Shown piece by piece: positions 1 to 10,651 of a stretch of DNA of 64,000 bases; position 1 is the first letter of the stretch, and every line of letters starts with the position of its first letter. The DNA lies in assembly GCA_963693365.1 (NCBI GenBank), contig CAVNZM010000008.1, positions 1,984,001 to 2,048,000 of the forward strand. The letters are read 5' to 3'. The stretch is from Amoebidium appalachense (Eukaryota; Ichthyosporea). The position numbers were made by a program, and so were the translations under genes. The notes beneath the pieces were generated by a model. The model was not told where the DNA came from and did no database searches. It was given only the letters and a program-made list of their open reading frames with translations.

Positions 1-45
1 GTGTACACGTTGTCGCTTTTTAAAGTACGTGTGTGTGTGTGTGTG

Positions 46-88
<43 letters not shown>

Positions 89-149
89 AGAATGTGTTAT
101 GCACTCGTGACAGAAAACACAACGTTAAGTGTAATGCACTTGGAGGGAG

Positions 150-242
150 CGGGGGGAGGGCGATAGGGGGGTTTAAATGGGCTATAAAGTACGAGCGGGG
201 GGAGGGGGATAGGGGGGTTTAAATGGGCTATAAAGTACGAGA
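150..242 (+). repeat. Tandem duplication of about 45 bp
   Basis: GATAGGGGGGTTTAAATGGG then CTATAAAGTACGAG occurs twice in a row. The unit resembles the head of the dispersed G-run repeat. Confidence 0.7.
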
Positions 243-341
243 TAGGGGGGGGAGGGGGAGGGGACATGTGTGGCCAAACCATAGCCCCCACAACATGAAG
301 AAGAAAGGAGTGGGGTGGTGGTGGTGGTGGTGAGCTGGGGG

Positions 342-376
<35 letters not shown>

Positions 377-570
377 CACGGAGTAAGAAGTGGTAATGCC
401 TATGGGATAGATTGGTGTAAGGTCCCCCCTCCCCCGTTCCCTCCCCCCCCCCCCCCACACACACACACCCACACACACACACCACCACCACCGCCACTGC
501 ATGCAGGCACACATCTGAACGTACAAACAGGCACATCATTTTCCCGTTACCATTACCATGAAGGGGAAGG

Positions 571-830
571 GGGGGTTTTGAATGCGTTAAAAAGTACGAA
601 GTACACAAGAACAAACGGATAACACGATGCAGAATGCAAGCCATACATAAAGAGTATGCATAATAAGCAGAGCCCATCCTCAGGGGGGGCCCACGTCATC
701 CACAGTACCCGAGTTTCGACCTATTCCCCTCGTTAACGAAACCCAACTCAGATACTGTTTCACTTGAACATGAGTAGGTCACCCGTCTTGATCAGAGACG
801 AGCAGGGTTGCTTATGCAGGCAAGGGCAGT
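571..830 (+). repeat. Dispersed G-run repeat, near-full copy
   Basis: Starts with a G-run followed by TTTTGAATGCGTTAAAAAGT, passes through AGCAGAGCCCATCCTCA and GAGTTTCGACC, and ends GACGAGCAGGGTTGCTTATG. It shares head, middle and tail with the copies at 25455, 28740 and (reversed) 17905. It lies downstream of exon 9 of the arsenite methyltransferase gene. Confidence 0.75.
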
Positions 831-969
831 GGGAAAGGCCGGGGGTTAAAGTTGCAGCAGTAAGCAGAAGCAAGAAAAATATAGATAGGAACTCAGGAGA
901 CGGGGCTTCTAGGAAGCTCCCCCGTCGATACCTAAGTCGATACTTCCCTGGGGGGGGGGGGGGGGGGGG

Positions 970-1080
970 GGTAGGAAGCGTTACGAATTAAGGGGTAAAC
1001 AACATGCAGAAATCTCATGGCATACATAAAGAATATGCATTATGAACACAGCCCGATCCTCAAGGGGGGGGGACCAAATT
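970..1080 (+). repeat. Dispersed G-run repeat, head fragment
   Basis: After a G-run: GTAGGAAGCGTTACGAATTA, then CATACATAAAGAATATGCAT and GAACACAGCCCGATCCTCA. A diverged copy of the family head only. Confidence 0.6.
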
Positions 1081-1111
1081 GGAGGGGAGAGGGGGGAGGT
1101 TGTCAACACAC

Positions 1112-1257
1112 CAGTCGAGCTTGAATTCCTTGGGGCAGGACTCCACGGTACCCTGTAAGCCAACATCAAATGAGAACCATGTGCACTAAGCCCAAACTCG
1201 GCACGCACGAAGACACAAACACCATGTCATTGGAAGAAAAAAACCAAGTACAAACCA

Positions 1258-1290
<33 letters not shown>

Positions 1291-1383
1291 AAAAACAAAA
1301 ACAAAAAAAACACCCACACCACACACACACACACACACACGGGCGCGCACACACCCACACACACCCACACGCGGGCGCGCACA

Positions 1384-1418
<35 letters not shown>

Positions 1419-1890
1419 ATACCCACACACCCACACCCACACACGCACGCACGCACGCACACACACCCGCACCCATCTACCCAACCACACACACAACTCC
1501 ACGACACCACTACCAGCAGCAACACATAATAATGGTATCAATAATACTACCCTTCCTTCTTGTCTTTACTACTCTAGAAAGAAAAATTATAAACACTGCT
1601 TTCCAAACAGTCATGTATGACATAATAGGCATTCAAACTCATTGGATTTTAAAATCTTAAACTTTACCCACCTTGTATTCAACGGCATGACCATAATCCT
1701 CCTTCTGGCTGTCCAGGTCCGAAAGTTTGAACAGGCGGTAGGTGGCGGACCAGAAGCGGATGTGCCCTGTGTGTGCGTGTGCGTGTGCGTGTGCGTGTGT
1801 GTGCATGTGAGTGAGAGTGAGAGTGAGAGTGCGTGCGTGTTTGTGTGTGTGTGCGTGCGTGGTGTACGAGTGTGTGTGTGTGTGTGTCTA

Positions 1891-1984
<94 letters not shown>

Positions 1985-2401
1985 CATGCATGCTCGTGCG
2001 CGCGCATGTGTATGTCAAACATGCAAGCAAAAATGCAAGCAAAGACATTAAACAACCACATAGATAAAAACACAAAAGGCGGAACAAAAACGTACAGGCA
2101 AACAAAACTATAACAGAGCTTAACGCCAGGGGGGCTCAAACGACACCACCAAAGAGAACGGAATTCAACCCCTCAACCTCTCGCGTGTGGTTACCAACCC
2201 ATCCCTCAGTTCAACCAAGGGGGGAGGGGGGAGGGGGGAGGGAGGAAGGGGGGATAAAAATGTTTTTAGAGTACACAGTCAGAACAACGCAACAGAGGTT
2301 TTGCGAAGCACGCGCAAGGAATATGCTACCAATCAGAGCCCATCTCCTCAAGATGGGGAGGGGAGAGGGGAAGGGGAAGGGTAAAAACACCAGTGGGGAG
2401 A

Positions 2402-2456
<55 letters not shown>

Positions 2457-2701
2457 GGGGGGGGGGGGGGGGGGAGATAAAACACACCAATCAGCTCTTC
2501 GACCTTCTTGTTGTCAATGGTGATGATCGAGTCATCCACCAATCGGACATCGGCAAACCCATTGGCACGTGCAAGGCTCATAAAGTCCCCCCAGTAGAGC
2601 GCACCGGAGAGGCACTCACCCCACAGCACCTGTGTACGTGTGTGTGTTTGTGTGTGTGTGGATGTACGTGTTTGTGTGTGTATATAAGGGTAGGTGTGTA
2701 C

Positions 2702-2732
<31 letters not shown>

Positions 2733-3365
2733 CGAGTGCACGTGCACCCATGCTTGTGTGCTTGTGTGTAAGTGTGCATATGTGAGCGCGTGTGTGATGT
2801 GATTTTTGTGCCTTTTCCGTGAGGCAGGAGAGAGGTTGAAGGTCAGTTGTCTTGTTAGTTCCCCTTAAAGCTGTTCTTGCACCATTCAACAGTACTCTGT
2901 ATAGCTTATGGGTTTTTAATATCAATCAGTCTTTTTTCAGTTCCTCCCACAGGCCTGAAAACACAACCAGTTCTATTTCAGTTCCTATAGAACCTGCTCA
3001 GCACTAATCAACCGAGCACTGAGTAATTTCGGGCCAATGGAAAACACACCCAGCCATACCAATTATTCTTTCAGGTCTTCTTAAAGCCCATTTTGCACCA
3101 ATCAACAGTGCCCTGTATGATATTAAGCCAATAGAAACCCACCTTGTCCTTAGTCAATTCCTCAGGGACCCTCCTATCCGCATAGACGTCACCAAAATAA
3201 AGCTCCCCTCCGGGCTTGAGCACACGGAAGGCCTCCCGGAGCACAGCGTTCTTGTCGGGGCACAGGTTGATCACGCAGTTGGACCTGTGTGTGTGTGTGT
3301 GTGTACGTGTGTACGTGTGTGCAGGTGTGTGGGTGTTACAGTGTGTGGGTGTGGGAGGGCGGGGG

Positions 3366-3405
<40 letters not shown>

Positions 3406-5137
3406 ATGCGCAAAGGGGGGCAGGTTAGAAGCGTTACAGAGTACGAAGCACACATTCATAACGAACAACACAACGCAGAGTGCAAACCACACACAAAGAG
3501 TACGCACAATTCTCCCATGGGGGGAGGGCGGGGGGAGGAGTGAGATGGGAGTGTGCATGTGTATGTGTGTGTGCAGATGGGTGTGTGTACGTGCGTGCGC
3601 ACAATGTGTAAGAGTATGATTGTGTGTATGTGAATGTGTTAATGTGTTGTGTATGAATGTGTGTACGTGTTGTAGTGTGTGTGTGTGTGTGTTTGTGTAT
3701 GTGAATGTGTTAGGGTATTGTATGTGTGTGTGTTCGTGCGCGCGCATGCGTCTGTTACAGGGAGGCGGGGGGGGGAGGGGGGGGGGGGGGGGGGGGAGGG
3801 GAAGGGGGGTATTGAGTAGAAGTGCACACTTACACAATGACGTCCAGTGAGTTGTCGGGCAGACCAGCATCCTGAAGTTTCTCGATGTAGCCCTTACGGA
3901 ACTCAACATTGGGTGTGCTGTACTTGAACGCCTAAAAAGGGTGTGTGTACGTGTACGTGTGCGTGTGTGTGTGTGTGTGTGTTGGGGGGGGGAGGGGGGT
4001 TGATGTGTGTGTGTGTGTTTATGTTGTATGTGTGCGTGTGCGTGTGTGCGTGTGTGTGTGTGCGCGCGTGTTTGTGTAAGTGTACGTACAAACGTTATCT
4101 TTTATGGTCTTGCTTTCCTTCAATTATGATTCCGAAGTTTTTTTTGGCTGAATCGGTTTGTGAGCGGGTGGGGATGGGGGTGGTGGGGGAATGGAGGTGG
4201 GGTGGGGTGGATGGGGGGGGGGGATGTATGCATCCAAGAGTGGAAAACATGTAAGCAAGACAAGACCCCCCCCCCCCCCCCACACACACACAACCACCCA
4301 CATACCCCCCCCCCCCCCCCCCCCACCCCGCGCAAAAAAAAAAAAAAAAAAAAAACATAGCAAAAAGGGCCTATATATATATATCTATATATCTATATCT
4401 ATATATCTATATATCTATATATATATATATATATATATATATAGCAAAACGTTCCATAAACATCAACACCAACACCAACAACCACAACAACGACACCCCT
4501 AACACCTCCACCACCCCAACACAAATCAAAAACCAAAAAAAGGGAACAACAACCATCATAATAAAATTGCAACAGTAAACCCGCAACCCCCCTACCTGTG
4601 TGTGGTAATCGATGTGGCGATTTGCCACTGCAAGTTGCTCATCGGTCATGTCCACACCAATCACATGCCCACCTGCGCAAACATAAATTCAGAACAAATG
4701 AAATTACATGATCTGGCAGGAGGAGCACACCATGGGCCACACATATTCAACGTTCAGCCCCCCCCCCCCCCCCCCCCCCCGAAAAACGGTTAGTATGCAC
4801 ATATTCCTCTTTCTCCTCCGTATATACACACACACACCCACACCATACACCCCCCCCCCCCCCCCCCTTCCCCCCCTCTCCGCGTCGTTTAAAATAATGA
4901 CAAAGACGTATAAGAACAAGCCCACGTAAATCATCTACTACGCTCCATACTGAAACCCCCCCCCCCCCCTCCCCTTAACACCCCCAAAGACACCCCCCCC
5001 CCCCTGTCCAAAAATAAAAATAAAATAAAAAACAAACAAACAAACAAAACTGCACGCACTTTGGCCGACCAGCTTTGAGAGGATAAAGCAATCCTGGCCG
5101 GCACCAGAGCCCAGGTCGAGCACGTGGCAGCCCTCCA

Positions 5138-5173
<36 letters not shown>

Positions 5174-5448
5174 GTGAGTGAATGAGTGAGTGTGAGTGTG
5201 AGTGTGAGTGTGTGAGTGTATGTGTGTGTGCACGTGCGTGCGTGTGTGCATGTGTGTGTGTGGGTGTGCGAGCGCGCATAAGTGCGAGTGTTTGTGTGTG
5301 TTGTGAGTGTGTGTGTGTGTGTGTGGTGCGTGTGGCTTATGGGAGGGAGAGTATGGGCTCCTGAGGGGGGAGGAGGGGGGAGGGGGGGGAAGGGGGGAAG
5401 AGAGAGAGAGAGAGAGAGAGAGGGAGGGAGGGGGAGAGAGAGAGAGAA

Positions 5449-5529
<81 letters not shown>

Positions 5530-6793
5530 AAAGGGGATTCCAAACCTCGGGAATAACCAGGCCGCAACCGTAGTAGCGTGAGGAGACCTCCGGGTGGATC
5601 ATGGCCATGGCCTGTTTGATGTGGGGGGGTGGGGCCTCACCCGTGCAGCAGGCATTGGTCTTGAGGTCACTGCTGGCCTGCAGAACCTGTGCGTGTACGC
5701 GTACATGTGTAGGTGTTGTTTGTGTGTGTGTGTGTATGGATGGGGGCAATGGGGGGGGGGGGGGGGGAGGGTTGGATGGGTTGGGCGTGTAGATGGGTGG
5801 GTGGGTGGTGGTGGTGGTGTTGGGGGGGGGGGGGGGGGGGGGGGGGGTTGGGCAGGGGGAGGAGGGATATGTGTTGTGTGGGGGGCCGGGGGAGGGGGTT
5901 ATGTGCGCGTGCATGTGTGTGTGTGGGGGGGGGGGGGGGGGGGGGGGGGAGGGGGTTATGTGTGTGGGGCGGGGCGGGGAGGGGGACGGGTTTGAATGCG
6001 CCATGAAGTACACATAAACAACGGACAACACGATGGAGAGAGAAGGGGGGGGGGGGGGGGGGGATGTGTGTGTGTGGAAGGGGGGGAGGGGGGGGGGGGG
6101 GGAATGTGTGCGTGTGAAAAGGGATGTGTGTGAGTGTGTCTGCATGTACTTGTAGGTATGTTTCGGTGTTTGCGCGTGCGTGTACATGGTACATGTGTGC
6201 AAGTGTATCTGCGTGCTTGTATGTGTGTGTGTGTGTGTGTGTGTGTGCACGTGCATGTATGTGTGTGTGCACGTGCATGCATGTGTGTGTGTGCACGTGC
6301 ATGCATGTGTGTGTGTGCACGTGCATGTATGTGTGTGTGTGCACGTGCATGTATGTGTGTGTGCACGTGCATGTGTGTGTGTGCACGTGCATGTATGTGT
6401 GCACGTGCATGTATGTGTGTGTGCACGTGCATGTATGTGTGTGTACGTGTGTGTGCACGTGCATGCACCCACCTTGCCATAGTAGTCCTGCACCTCCTCC
6501 TGCACAGACTTGGCCTCCTTCTTCTCCTCTGCACTTTCCTTTTTAGGGACACAGCATCCACCCTCCTTCTTCTCCTCCACACTCTCCTTTTTAGGACCAC
6601 ATTCCTTTTTTGAACCGCAGCATCCCCCCTCCTTCTTCACTTCTTCCGTTTTCTTGGGAGGGCAACAAGACGTCTTGGTCTCCGCATTTGCATCGGTTTT
6701 CTTCGGGCCGCAGCATGACTCCTTCTTGGGCTCGGCCTGCTTGGGCGGGCAGCAGGACCCTTCCCCGCTCTTTCCAGAACCACAGCTCTGCAT
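1112..6793 (-). CDS. AS3MT: Arsenite methyltransferase, 3' end missing
   Basis: SAM-dependent methylation of trivalent arsenic, a cytosolic detoxification reaction. Nine exons read on the minus strand: 6793-6473, 5686-5546, 5141-5060, 4672-4596, 3931-3834, 3284-3143, 2629-2488, 1766-1672, 1152-1112; all junctions are GT-AG and keep phase. At least 379 residues result. Residues 1-86 are Lys/Glu-rich with 12 cysteines, mostly CC pairs; the enzyme proper starts near 97 ([11 protein letters not shown]). The SAM loop DLGSGAGQD is at 163-171. The four family cysteines are present: TNACC (120), YYGCGL (148), SNCVINL (243), LWGEC (293). Exon 9 ends in phase 2 after FKLD; no further exon was found down to position 1, so the C-terminus lies outside the window. 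The start is the first ATG of the open frame. Family assignment is from remembered animal AS3MT sequence and is strong. Confidence 0.93.
1869..1980 (+). repeat. (GT)n array
   Basis: About 110 bp of GT with few interruptions, in an arsenite methyltransferase intron upstream (in sense) of the acceptor at 1767. Confidence 0.9.
2255..2352 (+). repeat. Dispersed G-run repeat, head fragment
   Basis: Follows a G-rich run; contains AGAGTACACAGTCAGAACAA, GGAATATGCTACCAATCAGA and GCCCATCTCCTCA. Diverged copy in an intron of the arsenite methyltransferase gene. Confidence 0.55.
2860..3135 (-). repeat. Diverged intronic duplication
   Basis: CTTGCACCATTCAACAGTAC near 2876 and TTTGCACCAATCAACAGTGC near 3094 are related, with a weaker third copy near 2995-3060. 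All lie in one intron of the arsenite methyltransferase gene. Confidence 0.55.
3416..3530 (+). repeat. Dispersed G-run repeat, head fragment
   Basis: After GGGGGG: GTTAGAAGCGTTACAGAGTA, CGAAGCACACATTCATAACG, AACAACACAACGCAGAGTGC, AAACCACACACAAAGAGTAC. Among the clearest examples of the family head. Confidence 0.7.
4372..4443. repeat. (TA)n array
   Basis: Imperfect TATATATCTATA repeat in an arsenite methyltransferase intron. Confidence 0.9.
5397..5529. repeat. Compound (GA)n-(CA)n-(GA)n array
   Basis: GA-rich, then about 25 CA units, then GA again, in the second arsenite methyltransferase intron. Confidence 0.9.
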
Positions 6794-7855
6794 TAGATGA
6801 GAAGATGGGAGAGAGGTGGGCAGAAGGGGGGGGGGGGGGGGGGAGGGGGAGCAGGGAGGCAGGGGGAGGGGAGGTTTGGCGAAAAAGATGTGGAAAGAGT
6901 TTTGGCTGGATGTGGTGTATGGGATCGTTGTTTGTGGGTGTTCCCCATCGAGGAGGGGGGAAGATGGAGGGGGGCACAGTGGGAGAGAGAGAGAGCGTGA
7001 CAGTCAGTAAAAGTGAAAGGCAGGGGCACAGGGGGGGGAGGGGGGGGGGGAGGGGGGGGGAGAGGGGGAGGAATCGAGTATAAGACAACAGAATAGTGCA
7101 GGCAAAAACCGTTTCTTAGCCGGCACATATGTTGTGTTGAATCCTGAGAGACGAGGCAGAATAGAGCATGGCAGGAGGGGCTGGGAAAGCTAGATCTGAC
7201 CTTGGAAACAGAAAACATGCGCGACCAAGCAGGGGCCTGAACGGACGCCCGCACGCTTTGTGCATAGACACCAAGCAGGCCACGCCGACCCACCACAGAG
7301 AGAATTGGTGTGCACACCTACACGTGTTGAGGTTAGACTTGTTTGTGTGAGGCTACGGGGAGGAAGAGAAGGAGGTATATGTAGATGCGTGGGTTGAACG
7401 GGGGAGGGGGGGAAGGGGGGGGGGGGGGGGGGCAGGGGGAGACACAAGAAGGCCAGACTGCAAGGAGATGTTCTTTGACACGTCGTTGTGTTGGATCAGG
7501 CTGTGAGCACAATTGACACAAAGAAAAAATAAAGGTGAATTGTATCTAGTTTCAGTCAAAGAAAAGGTGGAAACCCTTGACATGGCAAACAAGACTCGAC
7601 ATGGCAGAGCACCATGTTTCGTCACACACAAAGAGCTGGAGAGTGCTCGAAACCCGAGCTCAGAGAAACAAGCAACAAAAGGGAAAAGAAACTCAGGAAT
7701 AATAGATGTGAATTAAGGCGTTGACCAAATACAAAACATTGAGAACAAAGGAAAAAGTATGTCAAGTCCTTGAAAGGAAGAAACATGCCGGAGAGAGAAA
7801 TGGTGAGGTCTATAAGCCAAAAAATCAACGGGAGGAGGAGGGGGAGGAAAGAGGT

Positions 7856-7887
<32 letters not shown>

Positions 7888-8190
7888 GAGAGAGAGAGAG
7901 ACTAGGAAAAGAAAAAAACACAAACAGATGGGAGTGGGTAGCTTACACTCATTCTCAAGATTTTCCTCCGTTGTCTCACTTCCAAATATGAACAAACTTG
8001 CAGCTAAGTTTTTGTAGGCACCTCAGAGGGAAGCTTGATCTTTTTTGTGGCGCCACACGGGCTAGTCTAAAAATGTATACGTCACCAAATGACGTCTTTC
8101 GATGCAGTATCATTCACTGGCAGGAAGACCACGGCACACGGCCCGAGGGCCGTGCACTGATCGAATTACGTAAAGGCCTTGGCCGTGTAC
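6794..8190. other. Upstream flank of the arsenite methyltransferase gene
   Basis: Purine-rich plus strand with G-runs at about 6829-6843, 7030-7070, 7405-7432 and 7857-7886. No gene, TATA box or known element was recognised. Confidence 0.5.
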
Positions 8191-8198
8191 GTAAGAGA

Positions 8199-8230
8199 CA
8201 CGGCCATCTAGGTGTTTCTAGATGGCCGTG
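8199..8230. repeat. Perfect 13-bp hairpin
   Basis: CACGGCCATCTAG (8199-8211), loop GTGTTT, CTAGATGGCCGTG (8218-8230). The sequence 8212-8230 recurs reversed at 38628-38646. Confidence 0.8.
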
Positions 8231-8373
8231 GTAAGAGCCTATTATTTGTAGCTGTGTGTGCGTGCGTGTGTGGGTGCGTGTGCCGGTGTGAGTGTGTGTG
8301 CTCACACGTACTGACGGTGTGCACGCGCTGCGCTTTATTCAGGAGTCATGGGGCGAGTGGCCGAGCGAGACCG

Positions 8374-8455
8374 AAGTTATTTCGGCGAGCCGTCGGTTAT
8401 TTTGGCGAGCCGATAGGCGAGCCAAAATAATCGACAAGGCGAGCCGAAATAACGA
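8374..8455. repeat. Nested hairpin with repeated TTATTTYGGCGAGCC motif
   Basis: GTTATTTCGG (8376-8385) pairs with CCGAAATAAC (8444-8453), and inside it TTATTTTGGC (8397-8406) pairs with GCCAAAATAA (8421-8430). GGCGAGCC recurs four times. Confidence 0.75.
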
Positions 8456-8797
8456 GGTCCAGCGAGGACACGAGCCGACATGATCCGGTTACGATATGAC
8501 CCATAAAGATTTAGCATTCACTTTATTGATACATTATGCAAACTTTAACTCGGTTATTTGATTCATATATCATTACATTCACATTTCAGGCTCATTTTCC
8601 TTTGATTGGCTAGCAGCGCACTCACCCATTAACCCGGTTATTCGATTCCTCTAACCCAATAGAAATGTCCATAGCCTGGTTATTTCGGTGAGTGCGCTCT
8701 AGGCCAATCACGGCAAGACTAACTGAAGTTAAAGGTCGTGTCGTCATCCAATCAGATCACACCCCGACGCTCGGAATATCGTAACCGATTTTTCCTT

Positions 8798-9097
8798 GCC
8801 ACCTACTGAGATGGCTCCCTATTTTTCCTTACACATTCAGCGAACACTAGACTCTATCGAACCGTCGAGGCGCCGCGACAGAGAGCATGCACGCGGTCGC
8901 GAGAGTGTAAGGGAAAATCGCCTGCAGCGAACGTAAAGTTCATCGCAGCGCGTGCACACCGTCAGTACGTGTGAGGATTTTTCCTTACACTCTCGCGACC
9001 GCGTGCATGCGTTCTGTCGCGGCGCCTCGACGGTTCGATATAGTCCAATGTTCGCTGAATGTGTAAGGAAGAATAAGGAGCCATCTCAGTAGGTGGC
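8798..9097. mobile_element. Foldback element with ~120-bp inverted arms
   Basis: The left arm (8798-8917, starting GCCACCTACTGAGATGGCTC) and right arm (8977-9097, ending GAGCCATCTCAGTAGGTGGC) are near-perfect reverse complements. The roughly 60-bp spacer contains GCAGCGCGTGCACACCGTCA, which also occurs reversed at 8301-8332. No coding sequence. Likely a nonautonomous foldback or MITE-like insertion between the SR and arsenite methyltransferase genes. Confidence 0.75.
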
Positions 9098-9133
9098 AGG
9101 TGTGTCTGTGTGTGTGTGTGCGTGTGTGCGTGC

Positions 9134-9203
<70 letters not shown>

Positions 9204-9789
9204 ATGTGTGAGGGGACGGGGAGGGGGGGGGGTGGGGGTACCGGTTTGCACGGGGCCACACAAGAAAATGTACTCATAGGCCCACCCATTAAACCATTAT
9301 TCAAATCTTAATATACGAGTGACCGGCGGTACAAGTACTCAGCCTTAGCTTGCCTTTTACTATTGGTGTCAGCCAACCGAAAAGGCCGTTAAGCCGTTCA
9401 TACTTCAGTATCGAGTACTGTAACATCCAAATCAAAACTGAAACAATTCAAAATAAATATTCATCGCACCTATATATAATGCAAACAAAATATTCACAAG
9501 TACTCATAAAGACAAACGAAAGAACGAGGGGGAGGGGGACAGTTCGCGACTGGAGCAATGCCGAAGGATAGAAGAGTAGTTAGGAGCATTCGTGTGCTTG
9601 AGCCGTGGGTGGCACGTACCGTGTGTGCACATACCCGCATGTATGCGCTTACATGAACGTGTGTGTATGTGCATCCTCCCCAATTTGCACACACACACAC
9701 ACACACACACATTTACTTTGTTCGACCTAATCCACCATAACGGGTGTGCAAGTTGTTTCCAAAAAAAGGACCCAGTTTCGACCGTAAGC

Positions 9790-9795
9790 TTTATT
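9790..9795 (-). terminator. Candidate polyadenylation signal of the SR factor gene
   Basis: AATAAA on the minus strand, about 390 bp downstream of the proposed stop at 10188. The 3' UTR may contain an intron, since the stop exon is followed at once by a good donor (GGGTAAGT). No transcript evidence. Confidence 0.3.
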
Positions 9796-10187
9796 TGAAT
9801 GAACGGGACAGCACCACTGCCCGTCTCATAAACACCAAACCACATTTAGTGGTGGTGTGCAACATAACAACTTCAAGAAACATGGACATAGATGGGAGCA
9901 TACATACCATGCACCCACATTACATCATACTTGACATACCGTGGAGGTTCGCCACAAAATGACATATGCACGAAACTATTCCCTTTACGAAGGTCACACA
10001 GGGTAAGAAGGAAGACTGAGCAAAGGAAGAAGGCGCTAATAATTGGCCAAGGAGAAACCAGTTAACTACCGGTTGTGTGTGTGTGTGTGTTGCGTGTGTG
10101 TCCGAGTGGTTTTGAAAGACACACTATTGTCAACGTCGGTCGTGGCACACACCCTTGGGGGCTCATCCACAAGCCACCCACTTACCC

Positions 10188-10619
10188 TCAATCCCTGTGA
10201 ACAAAGAAGAACGAAGGAGGTTAGGTTTCTCGGCCCTTGAAAGCACAGTTGGTATTACTGCTGCAAACCAGTAGCTGTGACGTTTACAGATATACCCAAA
10301 AGCACCACAAAGTCATTCAGAGGAAACAGAAACAGTAAACCAACATTACCTCCCCCCCCCCCCCCCCCCCCCAAAAAACAAACAAACAAAAAACACACAC
10401 ACACTGTACCCACATATTTTCACCGATGCCATGCAGATAGAAACGGCTACTAAAGAATTGACAAACTTGCACTAAAACAGACTGTTCAACCCCCCCCCCC
10501 CCCCCCCGGCGCGTGCCTCAAAAACAAAAAACACACACACCCGAAACACGATCAAAAACAAGACCACAAACCAGTCCAGCCCCTTCGCCCTCCACCTTCT
10601 ACAGTTCACAGAGTGCAAA

Positions 10620-10651
<32 letters not shown>

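Noticed and set aside
4931-6793. A 620-codon open frame on the minus strand
   Set aside because: It is exons 1 and 2 of the arsenite methyltransferase plus read-through of CA-rich introns and a shifted exon 3. Family alignment and splice sites break it at 6473 and 5686-5546.
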